Shown in pieces: positions 19,605 through 26,525 of a stretch of DNA of 64,000 nucleotides. The translations under genes were made by a program, and so were the position numbers. The DNA comes from Mesorhizobium sp. M3A.F.Ca.ET.080.04.2.1. Its GTDB lineage: Bacteria > Pseudomonadota > Alphaproteobacteria > Rhizobiales > Rhizobiaceae. The stretch is from assembly GCF_003952525.1 (NCBI RefSeq), contig NZ_CP034451.1:4433501-4497500 (forward strand). Direction: 5' to 3'. Under the pieces are notes generated by a model. The model did not search any database. It saw only the letters and a program-made list of their open reading frames with translations, and was not told the origin of the DNA. How positions within the stretch are numbered: the first letter of the stretch is position 1; every line of letters begins with the position of its first letter.

Positions 19605-19732
19605 GAGGAGCTGAGGAACTGAGGAACTGAGGAACTGAAGAACTGAAGCACTGAAGAAGAACAAAGCGCCAGTCATTGTCGCCTTTTTCTCCAATTCCTC
19701 AGTTCCTCAGTTCCTCGGTTCTTCAATTCCTC
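19605..19732. repeat. Octamer arrays in inverted orientation (GAGGAACT / AGTTCCTC)
   Basis: Seven tandem 8-base units from 19605 to 19660 (GAGGAGCT, three GAGGAACT, GAAGAACT, GAAGCACT, GAAGAAGA) are followed, after 32 bases, by five units of the reverse complement from 19693 to 19732 (AATTCCTC, two AGTTCCTC, GGTTCTTC, AATTCCTC). The two arms could pair into a long hairpin between the convergent YihY and DMT genes. The right arm lies inside the 3' end of the DMT gene. The period and the lack of spacers rule out a CRISPR array. Confidence 0.85.
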
Positions 19733-20608
19733 TTTTGCTCTCGCCTGCCCCGCCGTCGCCAGGCCGACGCCCAGCGTGGCGATCGCCATGCCGACGATCT
19801 GCAGCAGATTGAGCTGTTCGCCGAACAGGACCCAGGCGATGACGGCGGTGACCGCCGGAACCAGGTAGAAAAGGGACGCCACCTTGGACATCTCGCCGTC
19901 GCGGATCATCACCATCAGCAGGAAGATGGCGCCGATCGACAGCACCAGCACCAGCCATGCCATGGCAAAGATCAACTCGCCGTTGAGCGTGATGGTGCGC
20001 GTTTCGAAGGCGAGCGAGCCCAGGATCATCAGGGCGGAGCCGCCGACATATTGCCACATCGTGGCCGCCACCAGGTCGCCGCCTGAGGCAAAACGCTTCT
20101 GCCAGATGGTGCCGGCGCTCATGCCGAGCACCGAGACGAGCGAAGCCGTCAGCGTCGCGGCGGTGACGCCGCCGCCGATGGCGCCGAGCTTCGGCCAAAG
20201 CACAATGACCACGCCGACCAGCCCGACCGCGAGGCCGGCCCAATGGCGGGGCAGGATCGCCTCACCCAGGAATTTTCCGGCGAGCACCGCCGTGATCAGC
20301 GGCTGAAGGCCGACGATCAGCGCCGAGAACCCGGCCGGCATGCCGCGGTGAATCGCCCAGAACACCGCGCCGAGATAGACGCCATGCATGAGGACGCCGG
20401 CGGTGGTGGCGTGCAGGGCCTCGGCGCGGGTCGCCCTGCGCGAACCGAGCGCGACCGTCAGGGCGGCGAGCAGGATCGCCGCCAGCACGAAACGAATGGA
20501 GAGGAAAGTGAAGGGCTCGGCCCATGGCATAGCATAGCGAGCGCCGATGAAGCCGGTTGCCCACAGGACGACGAAGGAGGCGGGGATGAACCGCTTGATG
20601 CTTTGCAT
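19673..20608 (-). CDS. EamA/DMT-family transporter
   Basis: A 311-residue drug/metabolite-superfamily exporter with ten membrane segments in two EamA repeats. ASFVVLWATGFIGARYAMPWAEP at the N-terminus is typical of the family, and GEAILPRHWAGLAVGLVGV and FGEQLNLLQIVGMAIATLGVGLA close the two halves. The substrate is unknown. The last 22 or so residues (from RAKEELKNRG onward) are charged and are encoded by the octamer repeat array, so the natural C-terminus was probably extended or replaced by repeat expansion. Convergent with the YihY gene. Confidence 0.88.
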   Translation of the reverse strand: MQSIKRFIPASFVVLWATGFIGARYAMPWAEPFTFLSIRFVLAAILLAALTVALGSRRATRAEALHATTAGVLMHGVYLGAVFWAIHRGMPAGFSALIVGLQPLITAVLAGKFLGEAILPRHWAGLAVGLVGVVIVLWPKLGAIGGGVTAATLTASLVSVLGMSAGTIWQKRFASGGDLVAATMWQYVGGSALMILGSLAFETRTITLNGELIFAMAWLVLVLSIGAIFLLMVMIRDGEMSKVASLFYLVPAVTAVIAWVLFGEQLNLLQIVGMAIATLGVGLATAGQARAKEELKNRGTEELRNWRKRRQ

Positions 20609-20768
20609 TTTCGGGATAGGCCTGGCCGCAGTGAAGAGATGATGATGGCAATTGCTCTAATGCCGATCATTTCGGCAAGCAAAATGAAATGGTTGATCCA
20701 TAAGCTCATTAGAATTCAACAGATGGTGCCAACGGGGGCATGGCGTTGAGAAACGCCATGGAGCAAGC

Positions 20769-21056
20769 ATGCTTTTGCATCTCGACTCGACTTGGTTGCT
20801 GTTCGCGGTTGCGTCGGTGGCCGTCTTCGGCTTCTTCTTCGGCACCGCGCTCGATGCCATCATGAAAGAAGACGGTTTCGGCTCGACCGGCAACACGCTG
20901 CTCTTCACGCTGGGCTTCTTCGTTGCTGTCATCGTCGCCAATGAACATGGCATCAGCCTGAGGGACCTCAGACTTGCGGTTGCCTGGGGATTGAGCGGCG
21001 CCTTCGCCTTCATCAGCGTGACGGCGCTGATCAAGGCCGGGCTGGCGCGCCTCTAA
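20769..21056 (+). CDS. Small conserved membrane protein, function unknown
   Basis: A 95-residue protein with three hydrophobic segments (about 8-28, 43-60 and 70-90) separated by short polar loops, one of which reads LDAIMKEDGFGSTGN. No motif suggests an enzyme. The coding bias and clean ATG preceded by GGAGC support a real gene. It stands alone between the DMT transporter, which diverges from it, and gluQ, which converges on it. Confidence 0.7.
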   Translation: MLLHLDSTWLLFAVASVAVFGFFFGTALDAIMKEDGFGSTGNTLLFTLGFFVAVIVANEHGISLRDLRLAVAWGLSGAFAFISVTALIKAGLARL

Positions 21057-21065
21057 GGCAACTCC

Positions 21066-21152
21066 AGAAAACGGGCGAAGCGGTTTTCCGTGCGGAATTG
21101 CCTCAAAACAGTGAGATAGAGCGGTTTCCCGTTTCCTGAAACGGCGAACTGC
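21066..21152. repeat. Degenerate rhizobial palindromic element
   Basis: GAAAACGGGCGAAGCGGTTTTCC, split over two arms, followed by GTGCGGAATTGCC and then GAGCGGTTTCCCGTTTCCTGAAACGGCGAAC: fragments of the same palindromic family as at 14110-14211, in the 101-base gap between two convergent genes. It could also form a hairpin that ends transcripts from both sides. Confidence 0.5.
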
Positions 21153-21157
21153 GCCAA

Positions 21158-22033
21158 TCAAAGCCCGACCAGCCGCTTGACGTCCTGCGCAGACACGCCC
21201 GCCTGCCGGAGCGCGGCAAGGCCGGTATCCTTCAGACTCTTGCCCAGCTTCCTGCCGTCCGGCCCGAGGATCAGGCGGTGATGGAAATAGCGTGGCGGCC
21301 ACAGGCCGAGCAGTTCCTGCAGCAGCCGCTGGACGCCGGTCGCGGAATAGAGGTCCTGCCCGCGCACGACATGGCTGACACCCTGCAGCGCGTCGTCGAG
21401 AACGACGGCGAGGTGATAGCTGGTCGGGATGTCGCGGCGGGCCACGATGACGTCACCCCAGACTTGCGGTCTCGCTTCGACGATTTGCGTCGTGCTCATG
21501 GTTTCGTCGTTGAATTCGGTCCACGACAGGTGAGGTGAGGCGCGGGCCACGGCCGCTTCGATGTCCAGCCGCCAGGCGAATGGCATGTTCTCGGCAATGC
21601 GGCGCTTGCGCTCCTTGACCGGCAAAGCCTTGTCCAAAGAAGGATAGAGCGGCACGCCATCGGGGTCGCGCGGCCAATCACGGCCCTGCTTTTCGGTCTC
21701 GGCAATGAAGGCGCGGATCTCGCCTCTGCTCATGAAGGCAGGATAGACCAGTTCTTCGGCGATCAGCCGGTCGAGCACGGTGCCATATTCGGCGAAATGC
21801 TCCGACTGGCGCCGAACCGGCTTCTCCCAGGCCAGCCCCAGCCATTCCAGGTCGCGAAAAATGCCGGCCTCGAATTCCGGCGTGCAGCGGGTGACGTCGA
21901 TGTCCTCGACGCGCAGCAGCAGGCGCCCGCCCGCTCGCGCCGCCATCTGCTGGTTGAGCAGCGCCGAATAGGCATGGCCGAGATGCAATTCGCCATTGGG
22001 GCTCGGCGCGAAGCGGAATGTCAGCAGTGTCAT
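21158..22033 (-). CDS. gluQ: Glutamyl-Q tRNA(Asp) synthetase
   Basis: Attaches glutamate to the queuosine base at the wobble position of tRNA(Asp). With the ATG at 22033 it has 291 residues, the size of GluQ and far shorter than GltX, because the anticodon-binding domain is absent. FRFAPSPNGELHLGHAYSA carries the HIGH-type motif (HLGH), LLRVEDIDVTRC is the next class-I synthetase segment, and KLGKSLKDT takes the place of KMSKS. The upstream in-frame extension to 22396 crosses the glycosylase gene on the other strand and was rejected. The zinc-site cysteines of E. coli GluQ are not obvious. Confidence 0.92.
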   Translation of the reverse strand: MTLLTFRFAPSPNGELHLGHAYSALLNQQMAARAGGRLLLRVEDIDVTRCTPEFEAGIFRDLEWLGLAWEKPVRRQSEHFAEYGTVLDRLIAEELVYPAFMSRGEIRAFIAETEKQGRDWPRDPDGVPLYPSLDKALPVKERKRRIAENMPFAWRLDIEAAVARASPHLSWTEFNDETMSTTQIVEARPQVWGDVIVARRDIPTSYHLAVVLDDALQGVSHVVRGQDLYSATGVQRLLQELLGLWPPRYFHHRLILGPDGRKLGKSLKDTGLAALRQAGVSAQDVKRLVGL

Positions 22034-22139
22034 GTCCAAGGCGGCATTCGGGTTGTCAGGCGCTTCAGCCGGTTGATAGTTTTGGAAACGGTCTCCAGCC
22101 ATCAATTGCCACTTCGCGGGCGCCCTGGGAACAAGCAAC

Positions 22140-22799
22140 GTGCAACGCATCGCCTCGCTCGACGACATTGCGGCAGGGCTGGACGCGCTCTGCCGCATCG
22201 ATCCGAGACTGGAGCAGGTGCGCGACAGGGCGGGCGAAGTGCCGCTCAGGCTGTCGGAGCCGGGGTTCGGCAGCCTCGCCTCGATCATCGTCTCGCAACA
22301 GGTGTCGCGCGCCAGCGCCGACGCCATCTTCGGCCGGCTGACCAAGCTGGTCGATCCGTTGACGCCGGAAGGGATTCTGTGCGCCGGCGAAGACATATTT
22401 CGCGAGGCGGGCCTGTCGCGGCCGAAACAGCGCGGGCTGATCGCGGTCGCGCAAGCGGTGGCCGGCGGGCTCGATCTCGATCACCTCTGCTCGGTCGATG
22501 CCGGCGAGGCGATCTCGGCAATGACAGCGGTGCCCGGCATCGGCCCGTGGACGGCGGAATGCTACCTCCTGTTCGCCGCCGGCCATCCGGATGTCTTCCC
22601 CGCGCGCGACGTCGCGCTGCAGAGAGCGGTCGGTCATGCGCTCGGCATCGAGCCGCGTCCACCGGAGAAAATGCTCATCCGGCTGGCCGAATCATGGAGC
22701 CCCTGGCGAGGGGTCGCATCGCGGCTTTTCTGGGCCTACTACCGCGAATTGAAGGGCAAAGACGCCGCACCCGTCGAACAAACCGTCAAAAAAGCCTGA
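22140..22799 (+). CDS. DNA-3-methyladenine glycosylase II (AlkA-like)
   Basis: Base-excision-repair enzyme that removes alkylated purines from DNA. It has 219 residues, a single helix-hairpin-helix glycosylase domain without the N-terminal domain of E. coli AlkA. ASIIVSQQVSRASADAIFGRL leads in; the hairpin VPGIGPWTAECYLLFA is followed by the catalytic aspartate in HPDVFPARDVALQRAV. GTG at 22140 is the start; it diverges from gluQ with 106 bases between starts. Whether it acts on 3-methyladenine only or on a broader set cannot be read from sequence. Confidence 0.9.
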   Translation: MQRIASLDDIAAGLDALCRIDPRLEQVRDRAGEVPLRLSEPGFGSLASIIVSQQVSRASADAIFGRLTKLVDPLTPEGILCAGEDIFREAGLSRPKQRGLIAVAQAVAGGLDLDHLCSVDAGEAISAMTAVPGIGPWTAECYLLFAAGHPDVFPARDVALQRAVGHALGIEPRPPEKMLIRLAESWSPWRGVASRLFWAYYRELKGKDAAPVEQTVKKA

Positions 22800-22910
22800 A
22801 AATCGCGCCTTTTGGACATCTCGGGCGCGTGACAATCCGCTTCACATCCCTGTCATGTCGGGCTTACAGTATCCGCGGCGTTCGGTTCTAGAGCGAAGGA
22901 GGCCAACGAC

Positions 22911-23468
22911 GTGACGGTTGCCGTATCTCCGGATGGGCTTCCCGCACTGGTGCTGAATGCGGACTACCGTCCGCTCAGCTATTACCCCTTGTCGCTCTGG
23001 TCGTGGCAGGACGCCATCAAGGCGGTCTTCCTCGACAGGGTCAACATCGTCGCCGAATACGAGCATGCGGTCTCCTCGCCGACCTTCTCGATGAAGCTGC
23101 CGAGCGTGGTCAGCCTGAAGGCCTATGTGAAGCCGTCGCGGCATCCCGCCTTCACCCGCTTCAATGTCTTCCTGCGCGACCGCTTCCAATGCCAGTATTG
23201 CGGCACGACCGAGGACCTGACCTTCGACCATGTCGTCCCGCGCCATCGCGGCGGGGCGACGACTTGGGACAACGTCGTCGCCGCCTGCTCGCCCTGCAAC
23301 CTTAGAAAAGGCGGCATGATGCCGGCGCAGGCCAAGATGTGGCCGCTGCAGAAGCCGTATCAGCCGACGGTGCACGACCTGCACAACAACGGTCGCCTGT
23401 TCCCGCCCAACCATCTGCATGAAAGCTGGATGGATTATCTCTACTGGGATGTCGAGCTGGAGCCGTAG
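22911..23468 (+). CDS. HNH endonuclease
   Basis: A 185-residue HNH-family protein widely conserved in alphaproteobacteria. The zinc-binding cysteines CQYCG and CSPCN frame the HNH core DLTFDHVVPRHRGGATTWDNVVAACSPCNLRK, in which His-His/Asn catalytic residues are intact. The N-terminal part (VLNADYRPLSYYPLSLWSWQDAIKAV) is typical of this clade, whose role is not settled and may be housekeeping rather than restriction: no methylase or specificity gene is adjacent. The GTG start at 22911 follows GGAGG at 22897-22904. Confidence 0.9.
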   Translation: MTVAVSPDGLPALVLNADYRPLSYYPLSLWSWQDAIKAVFLDRVNIVAEYEHAVSSPTFSMKLPSVVSLKAYVKPSRHPAFTRFNVFLRDRFQCQYCGTTEDLTFDHVVPRHRGGATTWDNVVAACSPCNLRKGGMMPAQAKMWPLQKPYQPTVHDLHNNGRLFPPNHLHESWMDYLYWDVELEP

Positions 23469-23508
23469 AGTTCGGCACAAATCCGCCATGCTGGCCGCCT
23501 GACGCAGC

Positions 23509-23572
23509 TTTCTGCGCTTCCGGTGCTCACGTACTCAAGTACGCTCCGCTCCGGTTCTCGAAAGCCGCGCCA
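23509..23572. repeat. Dispersed intergenic repeat, second family
   Basis: TTCTGCGCTTCCGG is followed by a short palindrome, GTACTCAAGTAC, within GTGCTCACGTACTCAAGTACGCTCCGC split over this interval, and then TCCGGTTCTCGAAA. A related copy lies at 52710-52836, after ptsP. The element lies between the convergent HNH and dsbB genes and does not resemble the GCAATTCC palindromes elsewhere in the window. Confidence 0.6.
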
Positions 23573-23632
23573 TCCGACTCAGCCTGCCGAATTTTGTCCG
23601 AACTCTGCGTCGTGCCACTCAATCGAATTGGC

Positions 23633-24151
23633 TCAATCGGGCGACAGCGCGCTGCGGAAGGCGACGGCGGCCAGGATGAAGCTGGCGATGGCATTCCAGC
23701 CGGCGAGCGACAGGCCAAGGATGCGCAAGGCCGCCTTGTCGCAGGAGGGCGGCACGAACTTGTCGAGGGCATCGAGCACGCCCTTGCCGCCAGTGTCGAC
23801 CGGGCCCGCGCCCGCGGTGCAATCGGCTGGACCCGGCCACCAGGCCCATTCGACGCCGGAGTGATAGACGCCGAGATAGAGGCCATAGAGCATCAAGAAG
23901 CCGCCGATGGCCAGCAGCCCGCGCGTCACCCAGGCCGGCGCGCGCAGCACGGACGCGATCACCGCCACCACCATCAGCGGCGCGCCGATATAGTAGGGCG
24001 TGCGCTGCTCCAGGCAGAGATGGCAGGGGATGTAGCCGCCGATATATTGGAACGCGAGCGCCGAACCGACGGTCGCCGCCATGGCGACGGCAAGAAACAG
24101 TGCGGCGCGCGTCTGCTGGTTCGCGGTGTCGGCAGTCATCGTCGCTGTCAT
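23633..24151 (-). CDS. dsbB: Disulfide bond formation protein B
   Basis: Inner-membrane oxidase that re-oxidises periplasmic DsbA and passes electrons to quinone. With the ATG at 24151 it has 172 residues and four membrane segments. The first periplasmic cysteine pair is CHLC (YIPCHLCLEQR); the second pair lies in the large loop, in ADCTAG and PPSCDK. GGFLMLYGLYLGVYHSGVEWAWW is the characteristic stretch before the second loop. No dsbA gene is in the window. It follows the DedA-like gene on the same strand with 23 bases between. Confidence 0.93.
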   Translation of the reverse strand: MTATMTADTANQQTRAALFLAVAMAATVGSALAFQYIGGYIPCHLCLEQRTPYYIGAPLMVVAVIASVLRAPAWVTRGLLAIGGFLMLYGLYLGVYHSGVEWAWWPGPADCTAGAGPVDTGGKGVLDALDKFVPPSCDKAALRILGLSLAGWNAIASFILAAVAFRSALSPD

Positions 24152-24174
24152 CGGTTTCGGTCCGTTCGTTACGC

Positions 24175-24765
24175 TTACGCGTGGGCGTATCTGACGAGCA
24201 TATAGAGCAAAATAAGGGCAGCGGCGCCGGCGCCGACAATCAATCCCAAACGCTTTTCGATGAACTCCTTGATCGACTCGCCATAGCGGCGCAGCAGCCA
24301 CGCGAGCAGCAGGAAACGGGCGCCGCGCGCCACGATGGCCAGCCCGATGAAAAGCAGGAGATTGACGCCGATGACGCCCGACAGGATCGTCACCACCTTG
24401 ATCGGCGGCAGGTGGGCGGCGCCCGAAGTGATCAGCATCAGGATGATGAAGCCGACGCCCGACGAGGTCCGCAACTGCTCGAACTCATCATATTTGCCGT
24501 AGAATTCCAGGATCGGCTTGGCGACCGCCTCGTAGGCATAGTGGCCGATGAACCAGCCGGCGACGCCGCCGAGCACCGAGGCGACCGTTGCGACAAGCGC
24601 ATAGCGATAGGCGCGCTCGGGCTTGGACAGGGCCATCGGCAGATAGAGCACGTCGGCCGGCACCAGGAAGACGGAGCTTTCGACGAAAGCGATGACGGCC
24701 AGCCACCATTCGGCCGATTTGCGCGCCGCCAGCGACAGGGTCCAGTCGTAAAGTCCGCGAAGCAT
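24175..24765 (-). CDS. YqaA/DedA-like membrane protein (VTT domain)
   Basis: A 196-residue inner-membrane protein of the VTT/DedA superfamily, YqaA branch. Related DedA proteins help recycle lipid carriers (undecaprenyl phosphate) and maintain proton motive force; a transport role here is inference. The N-terminus MLRGLYDWTLSLAARKSAEWWLAVIAFVESS, the reentrant-loop sequence VPADVLYLPMAL, and GGVAGWFIGHYAYE are typical. About four membrane segments are seen. The upstream in-frame stretch to 24894 is made of the palindromic repeat and is not coding. Same strand as dsbB. Confidence 0.88.
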   Translation of the reverse strand: MLRGLYDWTLSLAARKSAEWWLAVIAFVESSVFLVPADVLYLPMALSKPERAYRYALVATVASVLGGVAGWFIGHYAYEAVAKPILEFYGKYDEFEQLRTSSGVGFIILMLITSGAAHLPPIKVVTILSGVIGVNLLLFIGLAIVARGARFLLLAWLLRRYGESIKEFIEKRLGLIVGAGAAALILLYMLVRYAHA

Positions 24766-24787
24766 CGGCTCTCCTAATGCGGTTGAC

Positions 24788-24831
24788 GCAATTCCGGACG
24801 GAAAACCGCCGCGCACTTTTCCTGCAATTGC
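24788..24831. repeat. Rhizobial palindromic element (RPE/RIME type)
   Basis: A well-preserved copy running from GCAATTCCGGACGGAAAACC to CACTTTTCCTGCAATTGC, with complementary ends. It sits in the 331-base region between the DedA-like gene and the tRNA. The remainder of that region (24832-25096) shows no gene, terminator or attachment site I can recognise. Confidence 0.78.
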
Positions 24832-25096
24832 TCTGGTCGCCCGACAACACTGCCGTGGTTTTCGGCCACCGGCAGGCACGAAACAAGCACCCAAAGCGCC
24901 GCAGCCAGGCTTTCGCCGGGGCAGCCCAATAGCTCGCCTGTCTAGAAAGATTCTCCGCGCCGGACAATGGCGATGCCGTTTTCAAACCGAATGACGGGGC
25001 ATCCGGTGCGATTGGCGCTGGCAAATCGGCAACGGGCCAGTTGACGAAGACCCGTCCGACCGTATAGTCCGCGCCCATCCAGGCCGCCCGGCCTGA

Positions 25097-25181
25097 GCCC
25101 CTATGGCGGAATTGGTAGACGCGCTCGACTCAAAATCGAGTTCCGCAAGGAGTGCTGGTTCGATCCCGGCTAGGGGCACCA
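25097..25181 (+). tRNA. tRNA-Leu (anticodon CAA)
   Basis: A class II tRNA of 85 bases with the 3' CCA encoded. The acceptor stem GCCCCTA pairs with TAGGGGC, and the D arm has GGCGGAATTGGTAGACGC. The anticodon stem CTCGA/TCGAG closes the loop CTCAAAA, whose positions 34-36 are CAA, so it reads UUG. A long variable arm (TTCCGCAAGGAGT) and the T arm CTGGTTCGATCCCGG-like sequence complete it. Confidence 0.97.
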
Positions 25182-25207
25182 CCCTTCGCTCTCCGAGCTT
25201 CGGGTGG
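25179..25207 (+). terminator. Possible hairpin right after the tRNA
   Basis: CCACCC (25179-25184) pairs with GGGTGG (25202-25207), with an inner GCTC/GAGC stem and symmetric TTC bulges. No T-run follows, so it may act in processing rather than as an intrinsic terminator. Confidence 0.35.
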
Positions 25208-25319
25208 CAGGCCACTCAAAGATGGTTAGACTGCGATGCCTTGGTGCAGGACCGTCGACGGATTTGATCCAGCGACGTTCGTGGATCAGCAATCCTAAGC
25301 CGGCGCCCTGGTCGCCACT

Positions 25320-25790
25320 TTACCGTCGCCAGAAGTCGCGATGCGCAGCGAGAAGCTCGTCCTCAATTTCGGGGAAGGGGCCGTGAACCTCGATCTTCTT
25401 CTGGCCAGAGCCAAGCACGACGCGCGAGGGCAGGCTCATCGTCGGGTTTTCGGGATGGTCGCCGGTCAGCGCGAGAAGCTTGCTCTCCTCGTAGCCGTAG
25501 ACCAGCCGGCCGATGTTCGCCCAGTAAAGCGTTCCGGTGCACATCGCGCAGGGTTCACCGGTCGAGACCAGGGTGCAGGTCCAGAGAAACTCCGGCGAAT
25601 AGGCATCCGCCGCGCGCCGCGCGAGTTCGGTCTCGGCGTGATGCACCGTGTCGATATTACCCTGGCGCATGAGGATCGCGCCGTCGGGCCCGACCAGCAC
25701 CGCACCGAATGGGTGATGGCCATGCGCGACCACGCCGCGGGCAACGGCATCGGCCGCGAAAAGGTGAGCGATCATCTGGTCGCGCGTCAT
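25320..25790 (-). CDS. Nucleoside/nucleobase deaminase (CMP/dCMP deaminase fold)
   Basis: A 156-residue zinc hydrolase. The catalytic HAE is in TVHHAETEL (His zinc ligand, Glu general acid/base) and the two cysteine ligands in EPCAMCTGTLYW. The composition and the C-terminal part (GPFPEIEDELLAAHRDFW) resemble guanine-deaminase-like or cytosine/adenosine-deaminase-family proteins, not the tRNA adenosine deaminase TadA, which is longer on its RNA-binding face. The exact substrate is not resolved. It is preceded on the same strand by a possible 45-codon ORF. Confidence 0.85.
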   Translation of the reverse strand: MTRDQMIAHLFAADAVARGVVAHGHHPFGAVLVGPDGAILMRQGNIDTVHHAETELARRAADAYSPEFLWTCTLVSTGEPCAMCTGTLYWANIGRLVYGYEESKLLALTGDHPENPTMSLPSRVVLGSGQKKIEVHGPFPEIEDELLAAHRDFWRR

Positions 25791-25800
25791 ATCGCCCAGC

Positions 25801-25938
25801 CTAAGGCGCGTGAGGCCGCATGGGAAGGGGCGGGCAAGTTATCTCGATACGAATCTGTTCGGGGCCATAGCCGGGCGCCACGCCTTGCGCGGCCAAGGCC
25901 GCAGTCGCAGGATCGACGTTCGATTTGAGAGTCGTCAT
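25801..25938 (-). CDS. Possible small ORF upstream of the deaminase
   Basis: ATG at 25938 to TAG at 25801 encodes 45 residues starting MTTLKSNVDPATAALAAQG and ending with a proline-rich PPLPMRPHAP. The stop lies 11 bases before the deaminase start on the same strand. The opening resembles the N-termini of some acyl-CoA-metabolism proteins, so it may be a gene remnant, a leader peptide or chance. I do not recognise the product. Confidence 0.25.
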   Translation of the reverse strand: MTTLKSNVDPATAALAAQGVAPGYGPEQIRIEITCPPLPMRPHAP

Positions 25939-25999
25939 GGACCCTGCCTGCGGCTCGTTCTAAACATTCCTCGTCGCTTGATTTCAGAGGAGGCGCTGC

Positions 26000-26392
26000 A
26001 TGGACCGGCTCACTGGCGGTTGCCTGTGCGGCAATGTGCGGATTGTGGCGTCGGGACGCCCATACCGGGTCTGCATCTGTCACTGTCTCGATTGCCGCAA
26101 GCATCATGGGGCGCTTTTTTATGCCGCCGCGGTATTCCCGCAGGATGCGGTGACGGTCGAAGGCGAGACCCGCGACTATGCCGGGCGGTTCTTCTGTCCG
26201 CGCTGCGGCTCGTCTGTTTTCGCACGCACGGCGAACGAGATCGAAGTGCACCTGGGATCCCTGGACGCCCCTGACCAGTTGAAGCCGACCTATGAAAGCT
26301 GGACCATCCGTCGCGAGTCGTGGCTGCCGCCATTTCCGGTCGCGACGCAATACGAGCGCGACCGCGACGCCGCGAGTCCGTTCGAGCCCTAG
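26000..26392 (+). CDS. GFA-family (Gfa/CENP-V) zinc protein
   Basis: A 130-residue protein of the glutathione-dependent-formaldehyde-activating family. The zinc-binding cysteines are visible: GGCLCGNVR near residue 7, CICHCLDCRK near 26-34 and FFCPRCGSSVF near 65. A true formaldehyde-activating role is doubtful for most members; many are of unknown function. The ATG at 26000 follows GGAGGCGCTGC. It stands alone, facing the regulator gene that ends at 26526. Confidence 0.88.
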   Translation: MDRLTGGCLCGNVRIVASGRPYRVCICHCLDCRKHHGALFYAAAVFPQDAVTVEGETRDYAGRFFCPRCGSSVFARTANEIEVHLGSLDAPDQLKPTYESWTIRRESWLPPFPVATQYERDRDAASPFEP

Positions 26393-26444
26393 TGCGGTTC
26401 AGCTTTTCACAGAATCGCTGACCGCTCTAAGTTCTTGATTTTGC

Positions 26445-26488
26445 GCAATTCCGGACGGAAAACCGCTACGCACTTTTCCTGGAATTGC
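26445..26488. repeat. Rhizobial palindromic element (RPE/RIME type)
   Basis: The best-preserved copy in the window: it begins GCAATTCCGGACGGAAAACC and ends TTTTCCTGGAATTGC. It lies between the convergent GFA-protein and winged-helix regulator genes, where the stem could also stop transcription from both sides. Confidence 0.8.
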
Positions 26489-26525
26489 CCTAGGTCGCAT
26501 CATTTTCCGCGTCGGAGCCGGCGCG

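Noticed and set aside
19605..19732. CRISPR array
   Set aside because: Units are 8 bases with no spacers, and the second half is inverted.
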